64,000 nt of DNA from Cryptomeria japonica (GCF_030272615.1 NC_081408.1:341085793-341149792), one strand, 5' to 3'. Numbered from the stretch's first letter, positions 35,133-46,300 are shown. Numbers and translations: made by a program. Notes: a model not told the origin generated them from the sequence alone.

Positions 35133-35975
35133 TTGTGGCACAAAATATTGTGCCATGTTAACTTTGATAGCATAGAAAAAGTTAGTAAGGCAAAATCAGT
35201 CAGAGGTATGCCTAACATAGTGAAACCTGAAAATGCTATGTGCAAAGAGTGTCAACTAGGAAAGTTGACCGGTTCTAGTTTTAGAAGTAAAACCTTTTCA
35301 TCTGAAAATGTGTTGGAATTAATTCATACAGACCTATGCATTCCCATGAGAACCAAGAGTTACTATGGAGACCGGTATTTTATGTTGTTTGTGGATGACT
35401 TCTCAAGAATGATGTGGATTGTATTCTTGAAGGAAAAATCAGAAGCCTTTCACATGTTTAAGGTTTTTAAGGCTCAAGTAGAAAGAGGAATTGGTAAGAA
35501 TTTGAAGTGTTTGAGATCAAATAGAGGATATTTCACCTCTTAATAGTTCATGAATTACTATGAGGAACAGGGGATTATAAGGCAAATATCTGCACCCAGA
35601 ATACCTCAGCAAAATGGAGTTGTTAAGAGAAGAAATAGAAATCTTATTGATTGTGCAAGGACTCTGATGATACAGAAGGACATTTTACATATATTCTGGA
35701 GAGAAGCAATAAGCATTTTTGTATACACCTTGAACCGGATACAAGTAAAGAAAGGGACAAATAAAACTGCCTATGAATTGTGGTGTGGATACTCACCGAA
35801 TGTTTATTATTTTAAAGTATTTGGAAGCAGGTTGTATATCAAGAGGGATGAGTCCACTAGAAATTTTGATCCAAGAGTGATGAAGGAACCTTCTTAGGTT
35901 ACTCAGCAAAGAGCAAGGCATACCAGTGTTTAAACAAAAGGATCGGTAAGATTGTGGAAAGTGTAAAGGTCACCC
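35133..35975 (+). pseudogene. Copia 2 integrase, truncated
   Basis: The zinc domain (C-H-V-N, C-K-E-C) is kept. Of the DDE triad only the first acidic residue remains (H-T-D-L-C). The second is R-S-N-R-G and the third is V-V-K-R-R. A TAA lies near 35543 and a frameshift follows near 35870. The frame runs into the deletion at about 35975. Confidence 0.8.
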
Positions 35976-36744
35976 ACTAAACCCTAATTACATCATGAAT
36001 TTACAATTCAAATCATAAGAGATCATCTTGGATTGATATACAGACCATAACAACAAATTACAATGCAATATCAACCATTGGTTGATCATAACCCATCACG
36101 AAAATTTGATCTATACCAAAGTCAAACCCTCAAAACAATCTACTAAGCGTTTCGCTGAATCCCATGAAATTCTTCCTTGAATCACGCCAAAACGGCAATC
36201 AAATATTTTCATGCAGGTTGTGTCATTTTACCAACTTCATGTAGACTAGTCGTCGATCATCGCCATAACAGAAATCATTACCGGTTTGATGAAATCTTCA
36301 CTGGTCTTAAACCCTACTAAAACCTTAGCAAAGCTTCATCAAAAATTTGAAACATGCCTTCTGGAAATCATCACAAGTTCTGGTTCTGTTCAGATACTCC
36401 TTTCCATGATACAAGCTCACCATCCAAACCGCAAATCACCAATCATCGCCGGTTGTCGAATCTAATCAAAACATCTTTTCTTTACCGGTTAAAGTCCTAT
36501 TTCATGAACTTAAGTTCTCTATCGGCAAACCCTGTCTTTCGATAAACCAAATCCCTTAGATGACAAAACAAAACATCATGAACATCATTTGACATCAGTT
36601 ACCATCAATTACAACACAAATAACTGATCAAGTCATCTAATCATAGAATCTCAATCTCTTCATCATAAATAGACATCTATCCTTTACCAGTGCAGTCATC
36701 CATCTTCAACAGCATCACCCCATATGCATTAGTTATGCTAAATT

Positions 36745-37191
36745 CCAATAGAGGAAATGGTTGCGAAGGTAGTTATTCATTTTTTGACTATGGCAGGGTC
36801 GGGTAAGAAGGAATTGGAGAGAAAAATTACAGACTCCATTCAAGGGAACAAGGATGGGACAAGGAGGCTTCGCCCAAAGATTTTGCTTGTTCATCTCAGA
36901 AGCAGGAGAGGGAGGAGGAGACTAGATCCAAGGATATGATGCTTAAGAATGTGTCATATTCTGAGATGGAGCACAATGATGGTTTTTAAGGTGTTTTGGG
37001 CGATCAATTGGGTATAACCGACCCAGAAGTTTGAGTCAATCTACCAATGTTTTGTTAGGGAATTTGAGATCGAGGAGAGGTAGGAGGTGCAATAAAAAAA
37101 ATCATGAAGAGAGAGCCAAATAAAAAGGCATCATAAGCGTGATTAAATTTATGAAAAGATCCAAGGGAGAGAAGGTCTCCCTTGGAGAGCA
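36745..37191 (+). pseudogene. LINE ORF1, C-terminal part and ORF1-ORF2 spacer
   Basis: The frame from the middle part continues here as a glycine- then charge-rich tail with a TAA at 36802, then E-E-E-T-R-S-K-D-M-M and a stop near 36987. The remaining bases to 37191 form the spacer before the endonuclease ATG. No further domain is seen. Confidence 0.6.
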
Positions 37192-38030
37192 ATGAGATTG
37201 ACTACTTGGAATGTCAGGGGTTTATTAGCCCCAGACAAAAGGTGCATGGTTAAACGCATATTAGAGAACATTCCTAATGATGTAATTTTAATTAAAGAAA
37301 CCAAGCTTAATTTAGATAAGGTGCTCAACTTTATTAAATTGTGTGGTAGATGAGAAGGTGTTTTTCAAGAAGCTAAAGGATCATCAGGGGGACTAGGGGT
37401 CTTATGGAATCCGCTTTCGATGAAGACCAATCTCATGGAATCTAGAGGTTTCTAGATGTTATGCAATGTCTCCTTGATTGCCCATAATTTGAATTTCCTA
37501 TTGATTAACTTGTATGGACCTACCAAAACAAAGGAGAAAGCAAGACTATGGGTGGAGGTTTTGGTATGTATTAGGCATCATGCGAGGGAGAAGGTTATTG
37601 TTGCAGGGGATTTCAATGCTATTTTGGGTCTTCGGGAGAAGAGTGGAGGCTTGACAAAAATCAATAAAATTATGGAGAACTTTAAGGATTTCGTTTCAAG
37701 AAATGATCTATTTGATATTCCACCTAAGAATGGGTGCTTTACATGGACTAACCATAGAGACAATTTTACCAATATCACAAAGAGATTGGATTATTTTTTG
37801 GTGGGTTTGGTGTGGATGGAGGGAAATCATTCAATGGTGTCCTCTGTTTTGCCAATTTCAATGTCGGATCACTCTCTGATTCAATTGGAGATTGATATGG
37901 GAGATAACAAGAAGAAAGGGTATTTTAAATTTAGAGCATGTGGTGGAGGGATGCTTCATTTCTTGGCAATATTCAGATGTGGTGGGAACAGAGTAAATCA
38001 TTTCCAGGTACTCCTCGCTTTCTCCTTGTG
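37192..38030 (+). pseudogene. LINE ORF2: apurinic-type endonuclease
   Basis: ATG at 37192, followed by T-T-W-N-V-R-G-L. Later motifs are I-L-I-K-E-T-K-L (catalytic Glu region), V-A-G-D-F-N-A-I-L and M-S-D-H-S-L-I, in the order and spacing of the exonuclease-endonuclease-phosphatase fold. Stops at about 37354 and 37453 break it, while the block 37456-38031 is open. The enzyme would nick the target DNA so that the 3' end primes reverse transcription. Confidence 0.9.
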
Positions 38031-38110
38031 AAAAGGCTCCACTATTTGAAAAAAAAAATTAGGATCTAGAATTGGAGCAATTTAAAAACATCTTTGTGTA
38101 AAAACTTAAA

Positions 38111-39800
38111 GTGGAGGAGGATGTTGGTATTCTCAATGAGAAAATCATTCAGTTTGGAATGAACAATGAGAATTTTGAAAGGGCCAAGGCAATGAAGAGT
38201 AAATTATCTGAAATGTTGGCGAGAGAAGAGGTTTATTGGAGAGATAAGTCTAAGGAGTTGTGGATAGCCTCAGGCGATTCGAACACAAAAAAAATTCATT
38301 CCTCAGTCAAAGCAAGGAAAGTTGCTAACAGGATTGAAGGTGTTCGAGATGAGAATGGGAAATGGTGCACTATAGCAAAGGACATTGAAATAGCAATGAT
38401 TAAGCATTTTCAGAATATTTTAGGCGGTTTGGTAGAGGGAGATTTTTGTCTTTGGGAGAAGTTGATGGAGGTCATTAAGGAGGCGGTTTTGTAGGAGGAC
38501 AACGATTTTCTTCTCCAACCATTCACACTAGAGGAAGTTAAAAGAGCTACCTTCTCACATCATCCCAATAAAGCTCCTAGGCCAAATAGTTTCACGGTAG
38601 AACTCTTCCAAAAGTTTTTGGAGACTATGGGTAAAGACATTTTGGAAGTGATGGAGGACTTCAAGAAGAAGGGGAGATTTGTGAAGGAGATCAACAATAT
38701 TGTCATTGCACTTATCCCCAAAAAGCAGCACTGTGAATCAATGGCGGACTATAGACCCATATCCTTATGTAATTCCATATATAAGATTATCTCCAAGGTG
38801 TTTTCAAACAAGCTTAAGATTCTTCTTAGCAGTCTCATCTCGAAGTAATAAAAAGGCTTCACCCCAGGGAGAGAGATTACAAATAGTATTATCTTGGCAA
38901 CTATGACCATTCACTCCATCAAAGTGGTGTGTGGTAAAGGTATGGTGGTCAAATTAAATGTAAGTAAAGCATACAACTATGTTAACTGGAAATTCCTTTT
39001 ATTTGTTTTGCAAAAATTTAGATTTGATAAGAGGTGGTTGGACTATATCCGTTATTGCATATCTACTACTAAATTCTCTGTGCTAGTGAATGGTGCGACT
39101 TGTGGATTTTTTAAGGCTACTAATGGCTTGCGCCAGGGAGACCCTTTGTCCCCCTTTTTGTTTGTCCTAATGGCTGAAGTATTGGGAAGGAATATCAAGG
39201 TAAAAGGCAAACAAGGTGTTTGGGTGGGGATCCAAGTTCACAAGGACCTGGATAGATTATCTCATTCGTAATTTACAAATGACATGGTGTTGTTTTGGGT
39301 TGCTTCGATGAAAGAGGCAGAGGTCGTCAAGACTACTTTGGATGATTACTCTAGGGCTTTGGGTCAACAAATGAACAAGAATAAATCCCAGGTTTTTTTT
39401 CTGAATACAAGTAAAATCTCTTAAAAGAGGATTGTAGATATACTAGAATTCCTGATTGCAAATTTTCCAATCAAATATTTGGGAGTCCATTTATTTCCTA
39501 GGAGAAATCATTCATCACTTTGGGAAGATGTGATTAATTCCTATCATGCAAAGGCTCAAGCCTAGAAGAACAAGTGGCTCTCGCAAGTAGGAAAAATACA
39601 AATGATTAAATCGGTCTTGTCAGCAATCCCTATCTTCACTATGTCATGTTTTAGATTATCGGCCAGAGCTACTCGGTCAATCGATAGCCTATTAAAAATA
39701 TTCATGTGGGAGGGCTCTAAAGATGTTAGAAGGATTCCTTTTGATAAATTGGGAGACTACCTATTTGGTCAAGGAGGGAGGAGTAAGCCTTAAGAAGATG
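38111..39800 (+). pseudogene. LINE ORF2: reverse transcriptase
   Basis: Lead helices at 38111-38494, then N-K-A-P-R-P, A-L-I-P-K-K and Y-R-P-I-S-L-C-N, and G-L-R-Q-G-D-P-L-S-P-F-L-F at about 39127-39165. The active-site block at 39272-39283 reads F-T-N-D, where the clade has F-A-D-D, so the first catalytic aspartate is lost. Stops occur at 38491, 38846-38849, 39269, 39421 and 39565. The thumb part includes K-Y-L-G-V-H-L. This copy cannot polymerise. Confidence 0.9.
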
Positions 39801-39865
39801 AATCTTCAAAATCTTGCATTAGGAACCAAATTGGTGTAGAAGCTTTATGAATATACTGACAAGCC

Positions 39866-40620
39866 TTGGTGCAAAATCATGAGAAAAAGGTACTTGGATC
39901 AAATATTCCAGAAAGGATTTTCACTATGGCTAATTCTAGAAGTGGTTCAGAATTATGGAAGTTCATTTGGGAGAGGAGTATTATTATCAAGCATATCACT
40001 CGGAGAATAGTTAATCGGAATAGAGCCAAGTTTTTGTGGGACTCTTGGGATGGGGAGGCCACCATTGCGGACATGTTTGTAGACCAAGATTGGATTAGTG
40101 AAGTAGAGCTAAGAATGAGTGTTTGTGTTTTGGATTACATCAGAGAGGTCAAATGAAACCAACTGATTTGGAGAGAGATTGAGGTTGGGATTAGTAAAGA
40201 GGACGAACAGAAGTTGAAGGAGGCCTTAGCTAAGAGAAGAGTTGTTTTATCTAGAGAGGAAGATAGAGTGATTTGGTGCACTGCAAAAAGTGGAGAATAT
40301 AAGGTGAGCCTTGGTTATGCAGTGTAGAGGATGAGAAGAAGAGGTATTAATTGGCCGGTCAAACTATGTTGGGACAAAAGGGTCCTTCCAAAAGAAGGTG
40401 CTTTTCTATGGATAGCCCTTCATGGCCGGATTCTTACAGGAGATAGACTGAAATCTATTAGCATCGAAGGCCCGAACTGGCGTCTGTTGTGTAGAAGAGC
40501 AGAGGAGACTGCCAGTCATCTTCTCTTGTGGTGCCAGTTTGTTGAAGGGTGTTGGGATTGGTTTATGTAGATGATCGAGTGGCAAACTCCAAGGATTGAA
40601 TCGGTCATGGACTTATGTTT
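39866..40620 (+). pseudogene. LINE ORF2: zf-RVT region
   Basis: After the RT thumb, the frame shows the linker and the zf-RVT domain: W-C-T-A-K-S-G-E-Y, then W-D-K-R-V-L-P-K-E-G-A-F-L-W, and C-R-R-A-E-E-T-A-S-H-L-L-L-W-C with W-D-W-F at the end. Cysteine and histidine spacing is as usual for plant L1 ORF2. Stops lie near 40155, 40324 and 40568. Confidence 0.85.
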
Positions 40621-41440
40621 CTCTTGGCCTATAGAGCGATCGCAGACAAAATGGGGAAATATCTAGATTGTAGGGTCGTCCATAATTGTGTGGCAATTTG
40701 GAAAGAGAGAAATAGGTGGGTGTTTAGAGAAGAACATCTCCCCTCAGAAATGATCATTAGCAGAATTAAGGAGGCAATTGCAAAGGTTGTTAATGGGAAG
40801 TTGGCTAGCAAAAAAGTGAAGGCTTATGCATGGTGGGAGAAAAAGATGGAGGAGAAATGTAAGACTCTGAAGGTGGGGGCAGTTACTGTCATACGCAAAA
40901 AAGACAAACTAACTACCAAGTGGAAGGCATTGGGGATAAATTGTTTTAAATTAAATTTTGATGGTGCAAGTAAAGGTAACCCTAGAGATGTGGGCTTTAG
41001 CACCATCATTAGAAATCATGAAGGGATAGTGAATTCGGCTATTATGGGATATATGGGTGTTGCCACCAATAATGAAGTGGAGTTAAAAGCCTTTAAAAGA
41101 GGTTTAGACTTGTCTCGTAGGTTAGGCATATCACAGGTATACATAGAAGGGGACTCCCAATTAGTGATCAATGTAGTATAGAAGCTCGACATCATGAACT
41201 AGAGATTGAAACAAAGACTAAGAGTGGTTTTGGATGATCTTGGGCAGTTAGTAGACTTTTCCATATGCCACGTCTACCGAGAAGGGAATAGGGCGACGGA
41301 TTGGCTTGCTAATGAGGGTATCAAGCAAAGCGAGGAAGTGATAGGTATGGAAGGGGAGCCTTTTGAAGAGGAGTTGAAATCCATCATAGCAGAAGATATG
41401 AATCTGGGCCCGGAGATATCACATACAGGTTTAGGTTGAT
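40621..41440 (+). pseudogene. LINE ORF2: C-terminal RNase H
   Basis: N-F-D-G-A-S-K-G-N-P opens the RNase H domain at about 40955-40985. E (N-E-V-E-L-K-A-F), D (E-G-D-S-Q-L-V) and the last D (R-A-T-D-W-L-A-N-E) follow, so the acidic set is complete. TAG stops lie at 41179 and 41200. Plant L1 elements often carry this domain. It would remove RNA from the hybrid. Confidence 0.85.
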
Positions 41441-42453
41441 CATTTGCCCATCAATGGTTCTACAAGCTCCTTGAAGAATACACAAGGGATCGTGTATCAA
41501 ATGTGAGGTGGAAGATGAGGCCTTGAATTACAAGTTATATTCTCCATAGAAGAGAATCCGAGATGGCAGAGAATATGATCCCATGTTTGAGATATTGACA
41601 AGCTTTGAAGAGTAGGACACTGCCAGGATCATGGCTTTGGAGTTCATAAAATATCGTAGGGGAAGCTGGGGAGGTTTAATTTAAGGAAAAACCAATTTTT
41701 TGACTAAACAAGGGAAGATAAGTGTGGTTAGGAATGGCTTTCGAAGCATTCGGGTGTAGGTGTGAAGAGGAAACTAGAGAGGAACAATATAGAAGATTGT
41801 TCATGATAGGAGATAACCAAACTCTCAACGCCCTGGAAATGATTTTGGACTCGTGCTTAGGAGAGGGACATTACCACTATGGGTGCATTTTTAGTCTTTT
41901 TTTTTCATGCTATTGTTCAAGCTACAAATTCGGCAGAATTTAGATATCAAGTGGGTAACAACTTTGTGGCATAGGCATTTTGGCCTAAAGTAGCGGACCA
42001 TATTTTTGAAATCGGGTTGGGCACTTTGGAGAGGCCTTTATTGTTGTTCTTTAGCCAAATGAGAGATGAGGATAGGGAGTCAAGCCATCAAGGTAGAGAA
42101 GGAGAGGACTTGATTCCAACCTTAACTGTGTGGTCATCCTTTAAGGAGTGCATCCAGAGGCAAGAATTCAGTGAACTCCGCAAAAGGATCTTTTCTGATA
42201 AATCCCCTTTCTCAGCGAACCAAGCTAGGAAGCTATTGTTGCTCGACAAAGGAATAGCATATTTTTATAGGAATTTGATATGATTTTTAGGGTGGGTTGG
42301 CAAAGAGAAGTTGATCCTGGGGTGGGTATGTTGTAGTAATAAGTTATGCACTATGTTGTTAGATGGCTAGATGATTACCACCATTTTGCTTGCCTCAGCT
42401 AACGGCTAGTGGGGTTCTATGATGTAATATTTGTTTGTTTAGATTAATAGAGG
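41441..42453 (+). other. LINE 3' region with scattered coding-like blocks
   Basis: One kilobase between the RNase H stop and the 3' hairpin. Blocks at 41722-41943 and 42017-42283 are open for 73-88 codons and rich in charged residues, but no family is recognised and stops separate them. It may be an eroded C-terminal extension of ORF2 or an unusually long 3' UTR. Confidence 0.4.
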
Positions 42454-42489
42454 GTGCTATCCCCATAATGATAGCACTTGCCAAAAAAA
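42454..42489 (+). other. LINE 3' stem-loop and short poly(A)
   Basis: GTGCTATC (42454-42461), loop CCCATAAT, GATAGCAC (42470-42477): a perfect 8-bp stem six bases before A7 (42483-42489). A 3' hairpin next to the tail is known in plant L1 LINEs, where RT recognises it. Confidence 0.7.
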
Positions 42490-42503
42490 TGATTAAAAAA
42501 TTG

Positions 42504-43950
42504 GTCGGTTAATGGGCTTACTTGGGCTAATCTGGAATTAAGAAGGTGATGGCAGTGGAGAGGTCCAAGCTAAGGGAAGGATGGTATAAAATGAATTTTG
42601 ATGGGGCCTCAAAGGGTAACCCAGGACTGTCAAGAGATCGATTTGTGGCACGAGATTGGGAGGGCAATATTGTAGAAATTGGAGCTTCAAAACTTGTGGA
42701 GGGAATGAACAGTGAAGCTGAGGCTCGGGTGGCTATTGAAGCGTTGAAAATGGGGAAGAAATTGGGCTTCTAAAAAATACAGTTTGAAGGAGATTCCTTG
42801 ATATTATAAATGCAATAAAAAAGGGAGAAATACATGCCTAGAATTTGAATAAATATATAATCATTGCCAAGCATTTATTAGAAAATTTTGAGGATTTGAA
42901 GTTGGGCACGTGATGATATTAGGGAACGATGTGGCAAACAAGCTATCCAAATGGGCAATGACTCTTGATGATGGGCTGAAAAGTATGGTGGAAGATTTTC
43001 GTAATCTTGACCTCAATCTTTGAGTTGGAATAGTATGCCACTATTTTCAGAAGCTATTAATGAAAGGGTGTGGTGGCAGGGTGATGTCACATGGGTAGCA
43101 CTTGGTGCTCACAATTGAGGATCGGTGGCAACTACATTTTAATATGGAGGCCACCTTTTCCTTGATTATGCCAAGACAACAATTAACATTTATGGGCAAA
43201 GTCACTGAAAAAAGAATGATTTTTTTTTCAAATTTGATTTAGTAATTTTCATTTAGATCATGGAAATCCTTTTGGGTGAAGAGTTTTTTTATGACTAAAC
43301 ACATGTATAAGATGAATATAGACATTATGTCAATGGTGGGAGTATGGAGATTGGAGGTTGGACAAAAAGAAGATGTTGAGCCGATGTTGAAGGGTTGTGT
43401 GGAAAATGATTGGTTGTATGGTTTGCATTCGATGTTGGAAAGAGTGATTTCAAAGGCAAGGTTTATGCCTAAAGAGGTGGTCAAGGGCACAGATGAGGAG
43501 ACTCCTCAACAACTGATGTTTATTCACTAGGTGTAGGGGACAAAAAAAGATAAGCATCAAGCAGAAGCATATATCAGTTGGGATTCGTTGATTTATTACC
43601 TGCGGACAAAGGAATGAGAGTGAGCCAAAGGAAAGAGGAAGGCAGGGTTGGAGGAAGAACCAGAAGCAAGATTCAAGATAAAAGAAAACACTATTTTTTG
43701 TTTAAAGGTTGTTTATGTAGTTTCTTGATTGATTGTTATATGTTTTATATTGTTAAATTGTATAAATTGGTGTATAGGGCAAAATACTAGTAGGCGGGGG
43801 TAGGGTTTTAGTTGATGTTTTGTCAAACTATGGACATCGTTTTGGAGAAAATTTTGACAATGTTTCTTTGTGATGTGGGATAGATGATACTACAACTTAT
43901 GTACTTTGTTTTGGATATCAATAAAATACATGTAATTATAGACAAAAAAA
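42504..43950 (+). mobile_element. 5'-truncated LINE 2
   Basis: Flanked by AAAATGATTAAAAAATTG (42486-42503) and AAAATGATCAAAAAATTG (43947-43964), an 18-base duplication with one mismatch that overlaps the 3' duplication of the first LINE. It starts within the RNase H region and ends in A8 (43943-43950, partly shared with the duplication). It is 1,447 bases long. 5' truncation is normal for target-primed insertion. It differs clearly from the first LINE, so it is another family. Confidence 0.8.
42546..42970 (+). pseudogene. LINE 2 RNase H fragment
   Basis: Contains W-Y-K-M-N-F-D-G-A-S-K-G-N-P and E-A-E-A-R-V-A-I-E-A-L, ending at a TAA near 42772. After it, E-G-D-S-L and A-N-K-L-S-K-W-A are legible in other frames. 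It is the same domain type as in the first LINE. The downstream block 43276-43530 is open for 84 codons with no recognised match. Confidence 0.75.
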
Positions 43951-43964
43951 ATGATCAAAAAATT

Positions 43965-45400
43965 GATGATTTTCAAAAAGTATTAAAAATAGAATGATTT
44001 AAAATATATATATATAATACAATTATAAAAAATATATATAATAATTAGGTTTATTTTTTAATAGAAATATTTGTATTTAATTTTTCATTTAATTTAATTT
44101 AAACTGAATCAAATCCCTATAATTGGTTTTACTATCTATATTTTGAGATTAAAAAAAATTATTAAAATTTATGTATCTATTTAGAAAAAATATTTTATTT
44201 ACAATATTATAAATAATAAAAAATTAAAAATCTATTTAAAATAGATATTTCTTTTTAAAAATACAAAGAAATCTAAAAAAACCTAAAAAATCTATCATTC
44301 CTAAAAAATTGCTCCTATAACACCGAATTTTTTAAACCAATCAGTGTAGATAAATAATTTCTACAATTTTTAAATTTAAAAATATAAATCTCAACTTTGT
44401 AAAAACCAAATTTATTTTGAAAGCAAAAAAAATAATAATCACTTTTGATTGGTGCAAACTAATTGATTGATCAAATCAGACTTTAGTAAATGCATAGTAT
44501 TGCCTACGACAAGTACTAATAAGAATGTGGACTTCAAATCGTATGTTAGATTTTTTTTGTTTTTTAATGCTCTTGATTAGGGCAGATTTCAACACATTTT
44601 AGAGAGGTCTTGTAAGCAAAAATCCTACAAACAACCAAATGTTAACTAAAACCAACTAGAAACTTCACAAACACACAAATGGAGTCAATCTTCAACAAAG
44701 TAATGAATGTAGTGTATAAAATTTGAAATGCAAATGGAAGCAAACAAGAATGTAAACTTCATTTCAAATTAGAGAACTTCTAGATAGAGTTCGACAAAGG
44801 AAAATTTGATAAAACATAATGACATCAATCAAATCTCAAATGTTACAAAAACCTTCATTGTTGAAAGATTTGCTCCAAATGATGGTATGTGGATGCTCGT
44901 TTGCTCAAAGTTACATGTTTTGATAGCATGTACTTAGCACAAAAGATAATGGATAAGAAATGAATAGAATAATCAATAAGAAATTAATAGAATCACCTGA
45001 ATTTATAGATTCTTGCAAGAATGAATGGATGACTAACCCCATGTCCCCGCGTTGCTACTTATGAGCATTTTCTACTTAAATTTAAGCAGTTGGAAGTGTT
45101 CTCATGTAAAATTCTAATTAAGGGAAAAGGATAAATTGGAATATTTCCCTATTTTAGTGGAGCAACAGCTGCTTAAAAATTCAAAATAAGCTTTGGGAAA
45201 AAGAGGGTGGCTAGAAATAAGCAGTGGCTTCTTATTGAAAAAAACGACATGTGGCTTCACCATATTTTTTTGGCTCTCCTTTTTTATTTGCCTACAATTT
45301 TGCTTATAAATATTATTTGTAAGAAATATTATCAATAATTTCATTTACGAAAATATTTAAGAGGATTGCATAAAGTTAAGCAATCATTTTACTATCCATG
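43965..45400. other. AT-rich region without recognised features
   Basis: Long A and T runs, including a (TA)n stretch at about 44008-44040. No reading frame, repeat array or element terminus could be supported on either strand. Confidence 0.4.
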
Positions 45401-45419
45401 AGGCCAACTACTCCACAAA

Positions 45420-46300
45420 TTGCTCCTTCAAAAGTTGAGTAGTCGCTCCTAGCCAAAATAAGCTAAGCAACAGCATGGAGACATGCCCTAAGACTTAAGA
45501 ATGAGATTGATGGTGGGAGAATTCTTGAGAGGGATTCCCTTGAATCAAGGAAGAAATTGAGGGATGAGATCAAAGTAGTTAGAACGTGAAAGGTTAAGAT
45601 TGACTTACTATTTTTAGCAAGTTGGTTTGACCATGAGAAGGAAAAGGAACATGTGCATCTAGTGAGGCTAGATTCTTGAGCTTGTTGGAGGGAATAGTGG
45701 AACCACAAGAATAAGTGTTCTTGTGTCTCCTCTATTCATGGATTGTGTTGAGCGAGTACGGGCTAATTAAATATTATTTAGTTATATGAGTGAGGTTAAT
45801 AATAGGTGAAAATATTTATTTATTCATTTTATTTATCTAAGAAGGTTGTTCATGATTCAGGAAGACTACCTGCAATCAAGAGCATTCTAGGACCGGCTTC
45901 ATCTTCCAACCGTCGTCATGATGGAGAGGTGTTGGAGGCTTTCTTCATCAACGTGATTTAAGCGGCCGTAACAGACTACAAAGGGCCAAAGTTTGCAAAC
46001 AAACCACTGCGAGAGAATCTGAAGGAGATGGTGATCACCACAACAAAAATAAAAACTAACCTGAAAAAGGGACTCATGGTCAAAGTGTTTGATGCAAAAG
46101 TTGTGGGGGAGATATTGTTTGCAGTTGAAGCTTGAAAATTGTACAGGGAAGGTTCTCAAAATTCTGATATGGTCCTATTTGTTGACTACATCAGCAAACA
46201 TGGGGACTTGTTCTCTACTTCTCAATTTGAGAGGTTAAATGTGATGGCGGAAGGGATTAATACCATGCCTGGTGGATGTATTAAGATTGTTTTGAAAACT
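45420..46300 (+). pseudogene. Unrecognised coding-like fragment in two blocks
   Basis: Block 1 (about 45465-45585) translates as a helical, charged segment, with L-R-L-K-N-E-I-D-G-G-R-I-L then S-R-K-K-L-R-D-E. Block 2 (about 45898-46300) gives E-V-L-E-A-F-F, Y-K-G-P-K-F-A-N-K-P-L-R-E-N-L, G-L-M-V-K-V-F-D-A-K-V-V-G and L-F-V-D-Y-I-S-K-H-G-D-L-F with only two stops (45960, 46134). Codon-like composition is clear against the AT-rich surroundings. I cannot name a family; it may be an exon pair of a degraded host gene or part of an unfamiliar element. The gap between blocks holds GACTTACTATTTTTAGCAAG at 45602-45621, close to a chromovirus LTR motif. Confidence 0.35.

Larger units (their letters stand above)
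31940..35975 (+). mobile_element. Copia LTR retrotransposon 2, 3'-truncated
   Basis: A relative of Copia 1 from TGTTGGATTGTTGGCATTGAC through LTR, primer site, gag, protease and integrase. Similarity ends at GTGGAAAGTGTAAAGGTCA, matching Copia 1 near 10430. RT, RNase H and the 3' LTR are gone. The five bases on the left are GCTTA; no partner can be checked because the right end is deleted. The deletion also removed part of the surrounding LTR. Confidence 0.8.
31445..36736 (-). mobile_element. Minus-strand Copia-type LTR fragment, split by Copia 2
   Basis: GCTAA (31440-31444 and 36737-36741, or ATGCTAA) flanks this block; deleting it with one copy rejoins the LINE ORF1 frame. The outer parts, 31445-31939 and about 35976-36736, read on the minus strand as the two halves of a Copia LTR. 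The left piece on the minus strand has the order AGAGTACAAATATTTGTG, TTTGGGTTTCC, then TGATTCATCCCCCCTC, the same as the LTR 3' part of Copia 1. No internal region is present, so it was probably a solo LTR. The outermost bases are not a clean TG/CA, so the exact ends are uncertain by a few bases. Confidence 0.6.
6195..42489 (+). mobile_element. L1-clade LINE, about 6.5 kb, split into three pieces by nested insertions
   Basis: The LINE begins just after AAAATGATTGAAAAA (6179-6193) and ends in a short poly(A) (42483-42489). AAAATGATTAAAAAA (42486-42500) overlaps that poly(A) and continues into the flank; these are a near-perfect 15-base target duplication (14 of 15). Its own parts are 6195-6587, 31054-31444 and 36737-42489. 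ORF1 has a DUF4283-like N-terminus and a CCHC knuckle. ORF2 has endonuclease, RT, zf-RVT and RNase H. Both insertions fall in ORF1, and removing each with one copy of its target duplication restores the reading frame. Many stops and an RT active-site change show the copy is dead. Confidence 0.85.

Noticed and set aside
44008-44040. (TA)n run as a regulatory element
   Set aside because: It is simple sequence in an AT-rich gap with no gene next to it.
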